From: Numida meleagris
Taxonomy: Eukaryota; Chordata; Aves; Galliformes; Numididae
Length of the DNA: 64,000 nt
Direction of reading: 5' to 3'
Assembly (NCBI RefSeq): GCF_002078875.1
Contig: NC_034421.1
Span: 3,535,076 to 3,599,075, forward strand
Shown: positions 50,401 through 63,290 of the stretch, piece by piece
Layout of the letters: each line of letters opens with the position of its first letter
Numbering within the stretch: position 1 is the first letter of the stretch
The notes under the pieces: model-generated
Databases searched by the model: none
Seen by the model: only the letters and a program-made list of their open reading frames with translations
Told to the model about the DNA's origin: nothing
Made by a program: the position numbers and the translations under genes

Positions 50401-53400
50401 CTCTGCCTGGCTGAGGTTCTGGCTTCAGCCAGCTCAGAAAGCATGTAGAAATGACCACCTTTAGGAACTCCTTTATGCTTGTAACATGACTAGCTCCAGG
50501 TCTGACTCAGCAATACATCCAGTTTTCAACTATTAACACATCAAACAACCTATGCCGCCGTACTGAATAGAATAAGATCCATTCTTCATATGAAACTGAA
50601 AGGATCTTTGAGTTGTAGCGTGAAGCTGAGTGGCCAGTAATTTCAGCTTCAGAATCAAGACTAGGAAATATCTAATTGCTTTGCAGTGATAACTGCCTAT
50701 CAAATATGCCATTCCTACTCTTTCTTTTTAATTTCAATTTACTATGCTGTCTGGTATCGCCGTCTAAGAACTGTTCAGAAAATGACAGCACCACAATTGA
50801 AGGAATTATACTGACTGACGCACGATATTAGCTCAAAACCAAACACAAAGTAGTGTTTGATGAAAGACTCCCATTTAGTTAGCTTTTCTACTTAAAACTG
50901 CAAGATTACGTAAGTCTCTCCTGCATGCACACGCTGCAAGCGCTTCCTCTCTTTGTCCTTGCAAGAGAAGACCCATTTGCATCACCCCGCCACTGGTCAC
51001 TGACCTGTGGTATCAGAGCAGGGACAGCAAAAATTCTTCCCCCCCCCCCCCACTCTACGGAGCTGTTCCAAGTATCCATCTGATTACAATCCTGCCTGTG
51101 ACCTATTTCCTGACTAGCAAATGAACAATAACCTAACAAAGTTAACAACAAGATGTTCTCTCCAGCTATGTTTACCTGCAGCGTTCTCCAGGATGTCACT
51201 TAAAATTTTTTTGTCTCTCGCAAAAGGACCAAGCAACTGATCAAGCCTGTCCTGAGATGTTTGTACAACCTAAGTTACCTAAGTTCTGCTTAATAATTAA
51301 CTGATTTACCATAACATGGTTTTTTGGCTTTATTATACCACAACTTAGCTTGGGAAAAAAAACACACAAACAACAAAATACCTCAGTTGTGCAAGAAGGA
51401 GAGTCACAATTTAGCAGAGAAAGAAATTTACCTGTCACCTGAAAAATAATCCTTTTCAATCACAGTCAAACCCTCCGCAGATTTGAGAAGTGCTTCACTT
51501 CTGCATCAGCAGCCTTGGGATCTTGGGTTCCTGGTGCGAACCAACGCTACCGAAGTTACACAGAAAACAGAGCCTACAGAGCCCAACTACTCATTTTCAT
51601 CTGCAGCCTAGAGCATCATGCTCAGGCTCATTTTATCAACAGAAAGAGGAAAGGCAACGATGGGCACGAGGTGAACAATGTGTTTCCCTAAATCTTGGAC
51701 TTATTGTGCAAAACTGCTACATCACTTGAAAAAAAATCACTAACAAGACTGACAGCTCGTTATGAGATAACTCGTGCTGTTTCCTTTCCAGGTGCAGATC
51801 AAGTTAATTAAAATATATGTTACATTATTAGCTCTGCTTAGAATTTTAAAGCCATAGGATGTCTACAGATACAAAACCATACATGACCACAAAGGGAAAA
51901 AGAGAACAGGAAATTCCACACTACGCTTGCCAGGTAAAGCTACAGTGGATTGAGACTTTAAGCTGAGGTAATTATTGAGGAAAAATAGAGTTGAAAGGCT
52001 TAACTCGTTAGGAAAAAAGCACAATACTAGTCCATTAGAAAATTTAGTGAAAGAATAAAGCTCATGGCAAACCAGGAAATAAAATCAAATCAAACTAGAA
52101 GTTGAAGACTAGAAGCCCACAACTGCCTCCTCTTTTCCCAGTGCCCTGAGTGAAGTGGAAGCTACTATCAGGAACTCCAAGAAAAGTCTGAAAGTGTTGG
52201 AACAATCTCTTACTCTTCAGCTAACAAGTGGACTAGCTAAGAGAAATGAACCTCATACAATATGTAAACTTACTTGTATTGCCCAGGGTTGCAACATTTA
52301 TCCTTTTAAATGTAATAAACTTAAGAGTTTATTTCATCTGAATATTTGTCACGTGACATTTTTCCCCTTCGAGGCTAAAAATGAATAAACATCTATAAGA
52401 CAGACTTGGTCCTGGCAAAAATAAGACTTGTTACAAGTAAGCCAATTCCTGTTTATGTTTGCTGAAATTTAAATTGGATTTTCCTGCCTGCAACTTTTCA
52501 CTGCTTCTTACCTCAGTCCTGCGTTACGTAACACCGACACGGCCACGTCTCTTCCACTCTGAAGCTGCACAAAGAAAACCCAGAGATTGCTACAGTAGGA
52601 AACCACACAAACACGCTGATACGAACATCTGCAGCCTTCAGAGGGGAAGAAAGATTCCAGATTTTATCCAAATTAAAATCCTGTTCCGTTGTCCTTTCAT
52701 GTGTTTTAGACCACATTTCCCATGGGATCACCAGCTGAAGTAAAACGTTGCTTGTTTTGACATGCCATTGCAGTCTCCGTGGGGAAAAGAACTCCAGGGA
52801 ATCTGCTGCCTTTGTAAGGGTACAAACAGCCCTTCAGGTTTTATTCTCAGATAAAAGCTGTGACAAAAACTGCACAGTAAACTATGTTTGAAAGTTACCT
52901 AAAGAATAGCACTACGGTGCTCAGATAAAAAGGCAGGTTGTAAGGTTGTTCATGTACCCCACTGTAATAGAAGAGATCTGATATGTCTGTACAGAGAAAA
53001 GGCACCTGATAGTTACACAGATTGAGAGCTAAGAAGTTAACAGTTCATATCAACATTTTTCATAGTCTCTTGCAATTTTATACACAAACCATTGCCCCGA
53101 ACGGGCAACTCCAACCTTGACTGTACTCAGAATTACACGTGCATTACTACTGGCTAAAGATCCCATTAAGACACAGATTAAGGGCTAATTTGACAGCAAG
53201 GTCTTGCTGTCCAAACACATCAGTGCAGCTGTAAAACTGGGATCTCTAGGGTGTTCGGTCTTCCTACACAGTCAGCTGACAGCAACTAATCAAACAGCTG
53301 CTGGACTACCAAAACCTTTGCGTAAGAGTTTAATCAGCTTTCAAACTTTTGAATATAGATGAAGCCCTGTCATGTGATCCTGAACCTTCACAGTTACTGC

Positions 53401-54235
53401 CAAACCGCAGGTATGAGAACAGTGCTGGATTTCCATGAAGTACATCTCACTCGAGCACCCGCTGTGCACGTACAGGGTCAGGTGCTCTAGCACAGGCAGC
53501 TTCACCAAGGAAATCACATTCCCCACGATGTAATAATACCTTTCACACGTAGTGCAAAATAAGCCCTTCTCCAGCAAGGCCTTAACTTTCCATCCAATTT
53601 ACTCCAACATGGGTTTCCTTGAACAGTTTTAAACTTAAGCTTCAGGAGACTCGCACAAAACCTTCAGACAAGAGCTGTGCATCCACCTTAATTAGTAGAT
53701 TCCAGATCTGTGGCAAAACTGAATTGCACATCAGACCTGGTTACACTCCTAGTGTTAAGAATGGAAGTTTCACTAACATTCTCCAATACAGCTACCAATC
53801 TCATTACATTTAGGTTAGTTTGATCAATTCAGCACCTCCAAACTACAAAAAAAGGCAGATTGTATGACTAGTGTCTCTGAAAAATAAGCATATCCATTTA
53901 AAACAAAGTGTCTTCCATACATGGTTTGTCAGAGATTTTTTTGTTTTGTTTTCTAAGAAGGCAGAAGGTGGTTGTGTTATTCAGCATTCCAAACTAGGTA
54001 CAGAACTTACAACAGCCATGTTTCAGTAGTGTTTCTAGTCCAAATGATTCAGTAGCTAACATCAACATTTGACTCCTTCGGCCTATAGCTCCTCTGTTTT
54101 GACTGGCTAGTTTACAGCATTCCTGAGCCAAGTAAGTAGCACGGGTCCTACACCACATGCAAGGGCCATAAAGAAAAGATAAAAATTTTGATCTAACCCT
54201 CCAGCAAATTTTAACAGGACTCGGCCTTCTCTCCT
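47450..54235 (-). other. GNA12: Probable GNA12 3' UTR and downstream region
   Basis: AT-rich sequence downstream of the GNA12 stop codon with no intron signals or genes that I can recognise. Open frames here are short and unconvincing. How much is mature 3' UTR depends on which poly(A) signal is used. A 13-base C run lies at 51039-51051. Confidence 0.4.
47473..47478 (-). terminator. GNA12: Candidate distal GNA12 poly(A) signal
   Basis: On the minus strand AATAAA is followed after about 15 bp by a GT-rich stretch containing TTGTGTAATCTGTGTGC. It is preceded by several hundred bases of AT-rich, 3' UTR-like sequence (47,480-47,760). If used, the 3' UTR is about 6.8 kb. Other AATAAA copies nearer the stop codon, for example minus-strand 52840-52845, 52328-52333 and 51329-51334, could be used instead. 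Confidence 0.4.
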
Positions 54236-55786
54236 TCACTGCAACATGATATCCTTCAGATTCTCTTGAAGGATGGTGTCCTTCACAGCATGAAACACAA
54301 AACGGATGTTTTCAGTGTCTATGGCAGTGGTGAAGTGATGGAAGAGCGGCTTACTACGGTTTCTCCTCTTTCTGTCAAAGCACTGCACCAGATAACGTTG
54401 AACATCATCTAGCCTGTGAGGGTCACCCTTGAAGTCCGAGAAATACTTCTTAATGCTGACAGTCTTTACCTTTTCTACAAGAAGATCCATCTTGTTGAGG
54501 AACAGGATGATAGAAACATTAAAGAAAAGCTTGTTATTGACTATTGTCTCAAAGATATTCATGGATTCCACGAGTCTATTTGTGCGTCTGTCTTCCATGA
54601 GAACCTGATCGTATTCACTGGAGGAAACCATAAACAAAATTGAAGTTATTCCATCAAAGCACTGAAACCACTTTTGACGCTGAGATCGCTGTCCACCTAC
54701 ATCCACCATCTTGAAAGGGATTTTTTTAATGATGAAATCATGCTCTACTATTCCCTTGGTAGCTTTTCTAGCCAACAAAATATCTTGTTTGCTGGGGAAA
54801 TAATTCTGTAAAAGAAACGAGAAGAGTGTCAAAAACTCCTTCAAAAATGCTGGTTAATGTGCAGTACTGAATGAGAGAAAAAAAGTCAGCAAGATCCCCT
54901 TTTTATTTTTAATTATCAAGTGAAGAATGAATATCCAACTAAAAATAATGGACAGCTGAGTATTTACCTCAACGTATTGGTAAACAGCTATCAGGAGGAC
55001 CTAAGGAAATAAAGGACTGGTACTCCTGTTTATATCCTTCTTGCAACGTATTTTCAAGCTGAAGACTATTTCACCTTTATGAAATTCTTAGCCACAGTGT
55101 TATTACCATTTAGGCACTGCTCTGTAAGGCAGACCTCCAAAATGTCACGGAAAGGACTTTTTTTTTTTTTTTAAAACTGTGTTTTTCATACTTCATTACT
55201 CTCCAAGGGTATCTTGCACGCATTAGTGGAAATACAGTTCACAGTCTACGACCAGCGATTACAGCAGCACACCCTACAGCAGGATGCGGCCCAAGCTGCC
55301 ACTGTAGAGCAAGTTGTTCTTCACAAGCTTAGCACTTCTACTGTTTAGGGACAATCACCTTCCTTCTTTTTCCTCCAAGTCTCCTGCCAGATATTTTCAT
55401 TACTGATCTTGAATTTTACAGTAGTGAACGTTCTATTTGGTAAGGTTTAATTTTGTTGCTTTTAGTAGTACCAACCATCAGATCACCAAGAAGAGAATGA
55501 GCTCCCGAGACTACAGAGGAGGACAAAAGAAATTATCTGCATAAATGCAGCTTCCATAAATAATATTTATCTATCAGAAAACAGTAATTGTATTCTAAGC
55601 TTCAGTTCCACGAGAGAGTTCACTATTTCTAAAGAACCTTGATGAAATTTTTAATGCAACTTTTTATTATTATTGTTAAGACATTAACTATAGCACATCC
55701 AGGCTTTCTGTTCAGAAAGTGAAGTTATGTCTTACCAGCTGACCGATCCGATCCAGGTTATCCAGGAAATATTTCACTGATTCACC
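54236..55786 (-). CDS. GNA12: GNA12, G-protein subunit alpha-12 (last two exons)
   Basis: G-alpha-12 is a membrane-associated GTPase that couples receptors to RhoGEFs and RhoA. Two coding exons are present: 55736-55786 ([17 protein letters not shown], 17 codons) and 54236-54805 (189 residues plus TGA), joined in phase 0. The last exon corresponds to human residues 193-381. It includes the switch I arginine of LLARKATKG, the G3 box DVGGQR with catalytic Gln231 (human numbering), the G4 box NKMD, the G5 region TTAIDTENI, and the family-specific C-terminus DIMLQ. It is nearly identical to human GNA12 as I remember it, with a few changes around [12 protein letters not shown]. Exons 1 and 2 lie beyond the right edge. 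Confidence 0.96.
54806..55735 (-). other. GNA12: GNA12 last intron
   Basis: A 930-bp intron bounded by GTAAGA and a CTTTTACAG acceptor on the minus strand. It contains a T run near 55,158 and nothing else that I recognise. Confidence 0.85.
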
Positions 55787-58700
55787 CTGTGGAGAAGGAG
55801 AGAGATGGGAAATCACAAATGCAAGTTTGGACTGCACCTTGTTACGCTTAAGGAGCTGCAGCAATAGAAGTACCACGTAGTTAATTCACATAAACTGCTG
55901 ATATAAGTGGACCTGCTGTAATGTGCTACCAATGTGTAGGTAAAGCAGTATTTTTCTTAACAGTTCTGTTACCTGTAGAAAAATCAAAGCTGAGTAGAAA
56001 TTTGACAAAAATGTTCCCAGTAAATCTTTATAATGAAGCGTTACTGAAGGCACTTCTTTGCTTTGGAGTAAAGAATTAGGTTTTTTATTCCTTGTACAAT
56101 GAGTGTAGTTAACTGACAATAGCTGGGAGTGAAGATGAACACCTTCATTAGAAACTAATGCATTCTGCTTAAAATTCACAACAGTGAACAAAAGCATATC
56201 CTAGAGTGGTTGACATCTCTTTAGAAAAGTGAAAGATTGAAGTCACCCACAATTTGTAATAGCTTAACCTAGACTTGTTTGCCAAAAATAAAAAAGGAGC
56301 ATTCTGATTTTCTCTTCAACATGTAGTTTCCCTTTTAGGCTCAAGGGTTTCAATAATGAATTTGCACAAAATCCCTTTGCAGTTATATTGAAAATATTAT
56401 AAGCAGTATTTTAGAAGTCTTTACTTTTTTTAGACTGCTTGCCTATGTTACACTCAAGTCAAGTTCACTTTGCACTGACAGAAGTGACAGTAGGTACCCC
56501 TACCAAGTTACTAATTGAGAAGGAAAACATTCTCAAAATATCATCTCACAGATTCCACCAGCAATATAAAACCGTAAACCTAACATTCCTCTCCATACCA
56601 TAGGCCTGAGAGAGTGGAATAAAATTATTCCGCTCCAGTACAGCTTGAAACAGATGCCAACACAACAGTTTATTTTGCAGAATCAGAACAGAGATCAGAG
56701 GATTCAGTGTACTGCATAAGTGCATACTTTCAGCATCAGGCACAGACAAAAAGGAGCTGTAAATTACTGTTTCTTAACATTTAAAACTGGAGCTCTCTTT
56801 TCATAAAAAAAGAGAATGTATATTTGCAAAAAAGCTCCCATTTATCACAGAGGACTTACAGTGTATCATGAGCAGAAAAAAAAGACTATTTCCAGGAGTG
56901 GGAGGAGGTTTCTAAAGAACAATTGCTCTAAGAGCTTCCTTACAATCATGAATTTTCATAAGGTGAAAGTAATTTCCTGTATTTTTTGGCACTATTTGGG
57001 ATCAGAAGAGGTATCACAGACCGCATGAGTAAGAAAAAAGCTCTTCCTGTGTTATTAGTCTTATTTAGGAGAGGGGAGAGCCCCAAAGGAAAAGGTCACC
57101 ACGGGGAAAAAAAGAAAAAAAACACAACAAAAAACCCACCTTCTCTATTTACTGTGTGTTGTCCTACACAACACTTTTAAATGTGCTACAAGATGGCAAA
57201 CGGGCTGTCTCTGATGTAACGTGCTCCTTTTTTTCTATGCAGCTGCTCTGAGAGCCCTTGCCTTGTTCCTATAGCCTCCCACGCTGCGAACGGGAACCAG
57301 CTGTGTGCACGGACACTGCTGCGATCCGTAAGCAAGTTCACCTGATTTCTGGCTCTTACCTGACGTACGGCTTGTGCCTCCCCCTTTTCCTGCTTCAGTT
57401 GAACATTCTGCACATTTATAATAAGGTAAGAAAATAATCTGATTATTGAAAAAATAATGTTAATTTCTCCAGCAGTTTAAGGAAACTAGACTTCTCCGGT
57501 TCCCTGTAAAGCCCTTCATAATGTTGTAATTAAGCCAAATAATTAATTCTGGAAAATTTTGAGCAGTAATTGCAAAATATTTGGATAGCCCAAGTCAGAT
57601 TGTTGGAACAGGTGTGATCAACATACGAGTGGACTGACAGATCTGAAGATGCCTGCTCTGCTGGCACAGAATTCAGAGATACTCTGTACTCAAGTCAAAA
57701 TATCTGTTCCCAGCCAAAACAACAAACCCCCACCAGCTTCACAGGGTTCAGAGTTGAGAATAGCTCAGAACATTAAAGCACACAAACCCGAAGGAGGGGA
57801 AAACAACAAAACACAAGCAGCCACTGAAAACTCCCTACTCTTAAAGATGATTCCCTGATTAAAGCCCTAACACGAGAGTGTAGCAGCGTGGATGCAGTTC
57901 CTGCTCCAAAGACTTACTGTGTAACCTTGGTCTGCATTTCAGTCTGATTCACAGAAATGCTGCTCGCTTCTGAAGAGAGGGGCATGGGGGCACATTCTGG
58001 CTCCCCAAGTAGGCAGCCAGAAGAGCTGACTTGAAGGATAACATGGGATTTATTTACATGGGAAAAATAAGAAAACTCCACGTGTTAGGAATGCTTTGTA
58101 TTTGTATTTTTAATTGCAACAATTGTATTAACTGAACATGCATTGAGCTTTTATTTTTTCCCTTGTCCTTCAGATGAAATAGAATGCAACATTAACTGGA
58201 TCTACGAGTTAAAGTTATTGAGCTTCGTAGCAAGCCATACTTGGATGCAATTCTGAATTCCATCAATAATTTATTATTTATGCAGAGGAATACTTGCACG
58301 CTTTGGGAATTCTATAGACCTACTTCACAGATGTATGGATATAAAGCACACACAGACAGTTTAAGAATAGGTCAAAGCAGGTTTTCTATTCAACATGAAT
58401 ACTGAAACCAAGAAGTATCAGCCGGTCCTTGCACACTGAACTATTTTTCTCCGGAAGACACTGAAGAAAAAAAGTTCTGATTTTTTTTTTTCCAGCATAA
58501 ACGTAAGGTTTCTCTGAAGTCACCAGCTGCATTCAAACATGTGCTTAGCGCTTCCTTTTCCACATCCCAGCCAGTGAGATTTGGTTTGCCAGCAGGATTT
58601 GCTATAGGAACAGCAGCAAACAGCAGCTAATATTTGCAATTAATATTCAAGACTGTTTCAATGCTTCTACTAAGAAAAACAATGCAATCTATTTTGAACT

Positions 58701-60459
58701 ATGATCACAGGCAGCAAAATGGTCCCACTGCTTGATTTCTATCATTTCTATTTTTTATATCGTATTTAAATATAAAAATTTGAATACAATTTTTCCTTTT
58801 TTGGTCCTCAATAGTACGTCCCAAAGTCAAAACGGTACCTTCCATCTGTGCTCAGTGCTGCCTGTGGGGGAGGGCAAGAACGCCCTCCGAGTTACGGATT
58901 CCACATAATTCAGATGCTCCTTTTTAGTACACAAGAGCACAGCACAGCCCACGAGCCTTCCTTAACTTCTTGCTCTTTGCACAAGAGTTACCACAGACGC
59001 TCGGATGATTCATTCTCCCACTGCTGATCTCTTCTCCCTCTGCAACGCATATCCTCTGAGTAAGAGTCCTGCCAAGTGGGACCAAGTGAAGGGGTAAGAG
59101 ATGCTGTTCCCATTGTTCAGCAGGATGAGTCACTGCACATCTGGGAACGGGGAATGGAGATACGCAAACAGAAGGCCTAAAACAAGCCCATGAGTTCCAC
59201 AGCGCAACATCACAATTGGGTTTTATTCTCAGTTATTATTTATTTTCTTCTAATTGCCCTATCGTCAGTATGGAGTTTGGTGAAGCCATAGAAAATAGCA
59301 CAGTTTGCTTTAGAAGTAAATTGTAGAAGAAAAAGGAAGAAAAACGTAAACACACACTCTTGCTTCCTGAAATAGTGCTCTAAGGCTCTTCTTTTATATC
59401 CCAGATTTCTGTGGACATGGCAAGCAACATTCTCAAGGAACAAAAGTCGCAAAATTAAGATGACATATCTACTCCATCTAACTCTACACATTTCATATTG
59501 TACGAATGAAATCTTAATATTAGCTCCATATAATTACCATAGAAATAACAAATTGAATTCCACATCTCTGTGGCTTCGGGCTAGATTCGTAATACACAAG
59601 AAATCTCCCCAGTGAAATATTAGAACAAACTTGGCGTCACTTCCTTTGCCACTCAGCATTGCATAAAGCAATTAAAATACACTTGGGCAGAATTCCCAAG
59701 TAGTTTTCATTTCATGGAAACCAAATGCACAACAGATCATGCGTAGATTGCTTTAAAATATCCACAGAAGCTCAGTGATAAGAAAAAAAATATTCTGCAG
59801 GACCAGAATTTATCAGCGTGTCACTGACCTTCAGCCAGTTATCCAAAGTGGCAGTCAGTTAGATCACAGACAGTCATGAAACGTCCTATTGTGCAGTTCC
59901 CTAAAATACATGCTCATTTCAAACTTTTCTTTCTGAAAAGCAGTTCCTTCCAGTTCTGACAGACTTGAAAGCAGATCCTCTGTTCCAAATTGGCTTTTTT
60001 TCCTTTCCTCGTCCCAAGGCCTTTTTGACATAATATTAATTTAGCCCTTCCTGACCATTCTGTCCCTAGCTGCTAAATTTAGAGTGGACAATTTAAGGTA
60101 GACCTGGCAGCCTTCGCTTGTTTCAGATGATGAATTAAACCACACAGGAAGGAAACGTTATACTTCAAGGAACATAAAATACAAATCTGAACAAGATTCC
60201 CACAAACACAGAGATGCACAGAGAAACAGACACCGTAAGGAACTACCACAAACTGCATGTGACACTGCACAGTGGAAGCAGCAGCAAATCAGACTACAAG
60301 AGCAGTGGTGTTTGCATTACACCCTGCATGCAGAGGCTGCAAAATGTTCAGCAGCACGGCTGAGCAGAGGAAATCCAGAAGAAAACAGAAGCAAGTTTGG
60401 AAGTCTCCCAGTCTTTAACCTCTGAGATCTTAAATGCACAACTGTATGGTTTAACTCTT

Positions 60460-60545
60460 GGGTTGACCTACGTGGAGGCAGGAGTTGAGCCCAATGATTC
60501 TTGTGGGTCTCCCCCAAATTCGGGATATTCCGTGATGCTATGATT
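60460..60545 (+). mobile_element. CR1 LINE 3'-end fragment in GNA12 intron
   Basis: GGAGTTGAGCCCAATGATTC followed by TTGTGGGTCTCCCCC and GGGATATTCCGTGATGCTAT is the diverged terminal part of an avian CR1 element, ending in its ATTCYRTGATTCTATGA-type tail. It points along the plus strand, antisense to GNA12. The 5' border is approximate. Confidence 0.75.
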
Positions 60546-63182
60546 AGGATGGACTTGGAGCATCAGTACATAATCTCATCCAAAGTTGGTCTTTATATAA
60601 AAAGTATTATTCCATTGTGACTGCCAAAGACACTTACTAACAGAAAAGGCAAAGCTAATTTGCAAGTAATACCTTTGTTTTTCAGATAAATACATAGATC
60701 TCATTTTCCTGCCTTTTCTGGGATTTTGATCACCTGTTGATTCTAAGAGGTCTGAACGTTACAACTCCAGATGTTTTATTAGGGCGATATATCCAAAGCA
60801 GAGGCCCAAGGGAAGAACAAGGTTAACACTGAAGTAGAATAAAGCAACCAGAAGACTAGCATTTGAAAATGCTGGAGGCTGTTAGATCAGCTACTTCTTC
60901 ATGTGCTGAGATGAGAAGACATTTCTCACCAGCAAAGAGACGCAGGAAATGCTTTCTTCAGGGAGACCTGCTGGCCACAATACCCAGCACCATAATCTAT
61001 GCAACCTCTGCAAGTGAGCATGCAGACACATCTCTCCACTCTCCACACCCTGGTTTGGTCCAAGAGAAAGAGTAGCTCTTTACAAAACCTGAAGAACCAG
61101 GTTTAAAGCTCTCATGAGGGGCAACCGTAAATAAATAACCCTGTTCAGAAATGAACAACCTGCATGCTCTTTCAGATCACTCCTAAATCTGTACTTCTGC
61201 TCAGCCTCACTATTAACAGAGCACGGAGTTAGCACAGCCTCAAGTGTGAACCCTTCTCTACAACAGCTGAAGAATCCTAAAGTATTATTTTCCCAGGAGA
61301 CAAGCGTGTCTGTGCTTGCTCAGAACTCACTCTGAAGGATGCTGAAGTAACCTAAATTGTCCCGAAATGCTGAAATGTTAATGCTCATTCTACATTGTAA
61401 TTCTCTTCTGCAGATATTATCTACATCCTGTCTGGGCGCTCATGCTTACTGACACAAGACAAATATTAATTTTTCAATCACCAGTTCCAAGACAGAGACT
61501 TAACCATTTTTCATTATTTAAGCCGCACAGAACGGTAACTACCAGGGTTCTGTAACTTCCTCCTTAACAACAGCCTGAGCTGCTGGCTCCCATCCAGCAA
61601 CTCCAGAGCTTATCCAAGTCGCTGCTATCTGTACCATGCAAACATACCAGCTACAAAATATACTGTTTGCTTCTAAGCTTCTAAAAAGTACCTCTTCTTT
61701 CTGCCGTGTGGTCGTACAACGTATCACGTTAAAAGACTAAAAATATTTTAAAAATTCATTATTTGTCAGCTCAGTACAAACAGGCAAAGCAAAAAATCTG
61801 CTTGTCTGTCCAAGTCAGGATGGCTTTCTATAAACTCATCCTGCTTTGATATATGACATATTGGCTGAACTGTATGCTTTACAGCATGTGAAAAAATATG
61901 GGATCAAATATTTATTTCGCTTTTCCCCAGAAGTCCAGGCTAGTCTGAGCTCCCACACCAGCAACAAGAATTGAGGGTCCCGCAACAGAGTGAAGTTTTA
62001 GAAGCACTTAACAGGAGCAGAGTTTTTGTGAAGGGCAACTCCTACACAGCTCAGCTTTTTACAAAATTAAATAAACACAGCACCTCTTTCTGGAAGCAGT
62101 GCAGGGAAAAAAAAAACACCTTACATTTTTGCCCCCAAATTCTAGGCGTTTCTTCATCAACAGGATGTAGAGGAGATAGAGTACTCAGTAGTATGTTAAC
62201 AATCCTGTCCATTTGTCTCAAATATGCACACTAGTAAGTATCTCAAGGAGGAAAGGAATTTTCTCTCGGACTAAGGCAGGCTCATCCTACAATCTAAGCT
62301 TCAAGAGACAGTAGCACAGATCCCTGTTGTTCTCATTTTACCTTTTCTTACAGTCTCTGTAACTGCTTCGTGGACCTGTGCTGACAGGAAGAAAAGCAGG
62401 TGGAAATAGCAAAGAAAATAGTACCAGCCACACACAAAGTTGCGAATTGTTGTAAAAGAATTACATTCCTGCTTTTATTTATTTATTTTAATGCTAAAGA
62501 AAGCCTCAGCCAGACTAGCACGTGACAGAGATTTAAGATTTCTTAGTCCTCAATGACTAGTAGCTAGAAAGATCCAGGGAACAGATACCAAGAGATAGAC
62601 ACCCAATTCATGCGGAAGAAACACAGTTAAAGTAAAAGAACAACAGAAGCCTGATGGCTGTAGCCAACACCAGGGCACCCAGCTCACACACTCCTCTTGG
62701 CACCAGTGGACAACAGGTCTAGTCCTAAGCATCCATGAAAGGATTCCTTCCTGTTTCCCTGCCAACTAAGGGAATGCATTGTGTGGAGCTGCTGCAAGAA
62801 CCCTTTCATCTCAGACACCGGAGGTTCTTGATGAAGTTGAACTAATGCACGCCAGCTCAACTTCTTATTCCAAGCACAGGCAGCTCAAACGCATAAGAGA
62901 AGGCAAATGAAAGCAGCAAGCCTGCCATGGTTAAAAGAAAGTCCTGAGCTGTAATTGAATAGATGGATCCAAGTTCCTGGTCAATGTCTGGCAAACGGTC
63001 CCATCTATTCTGAATGGGCAGCAGCCAGGCAAAAAAATGTGCATTTCCAGTGAATGAAGAGTTGAAAGCAACTGGGTGTTTCTACAAACCATCAAGAACG
63101 GCGCACAATCCCATTAGGCTGTCCTAGTCCATGCTTTGTTTTCAGCAGCAGTATGCAAACCTGAAACTTGCTTTGTTTACAG

Positions 63183-63290
63183 AAGACATCTGCAGAACTA
63201 GAAAAGACACCGACAGAAAAATATTACCTTATGGATGAATCTAGTCAGCAGTGCTGGCTATCTGATCAAGACGAAATCAGAAGTTTACCA
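63183..63290 (+). other. Exon-like segment on the plus strand, gene unknown
   Basis: A 108-bp segment lies between a TTGCTTTGTTTACAG acceptor and a CCA/GTGAGT donor and is open in phase 0 for all 36 codons, including ESSQQCWLSDQDEIRSLP. I do not recognise the product. An open stretch this short is quite likely by chance. Confidence 0.15.

Noticed and set aside
57186..57413. Minus-strand open frame considered as GNA12 exon 2
   Set aside because: The translation does not resemble the G-alpha helical-domain sequence expected before the GESVKYF exon.
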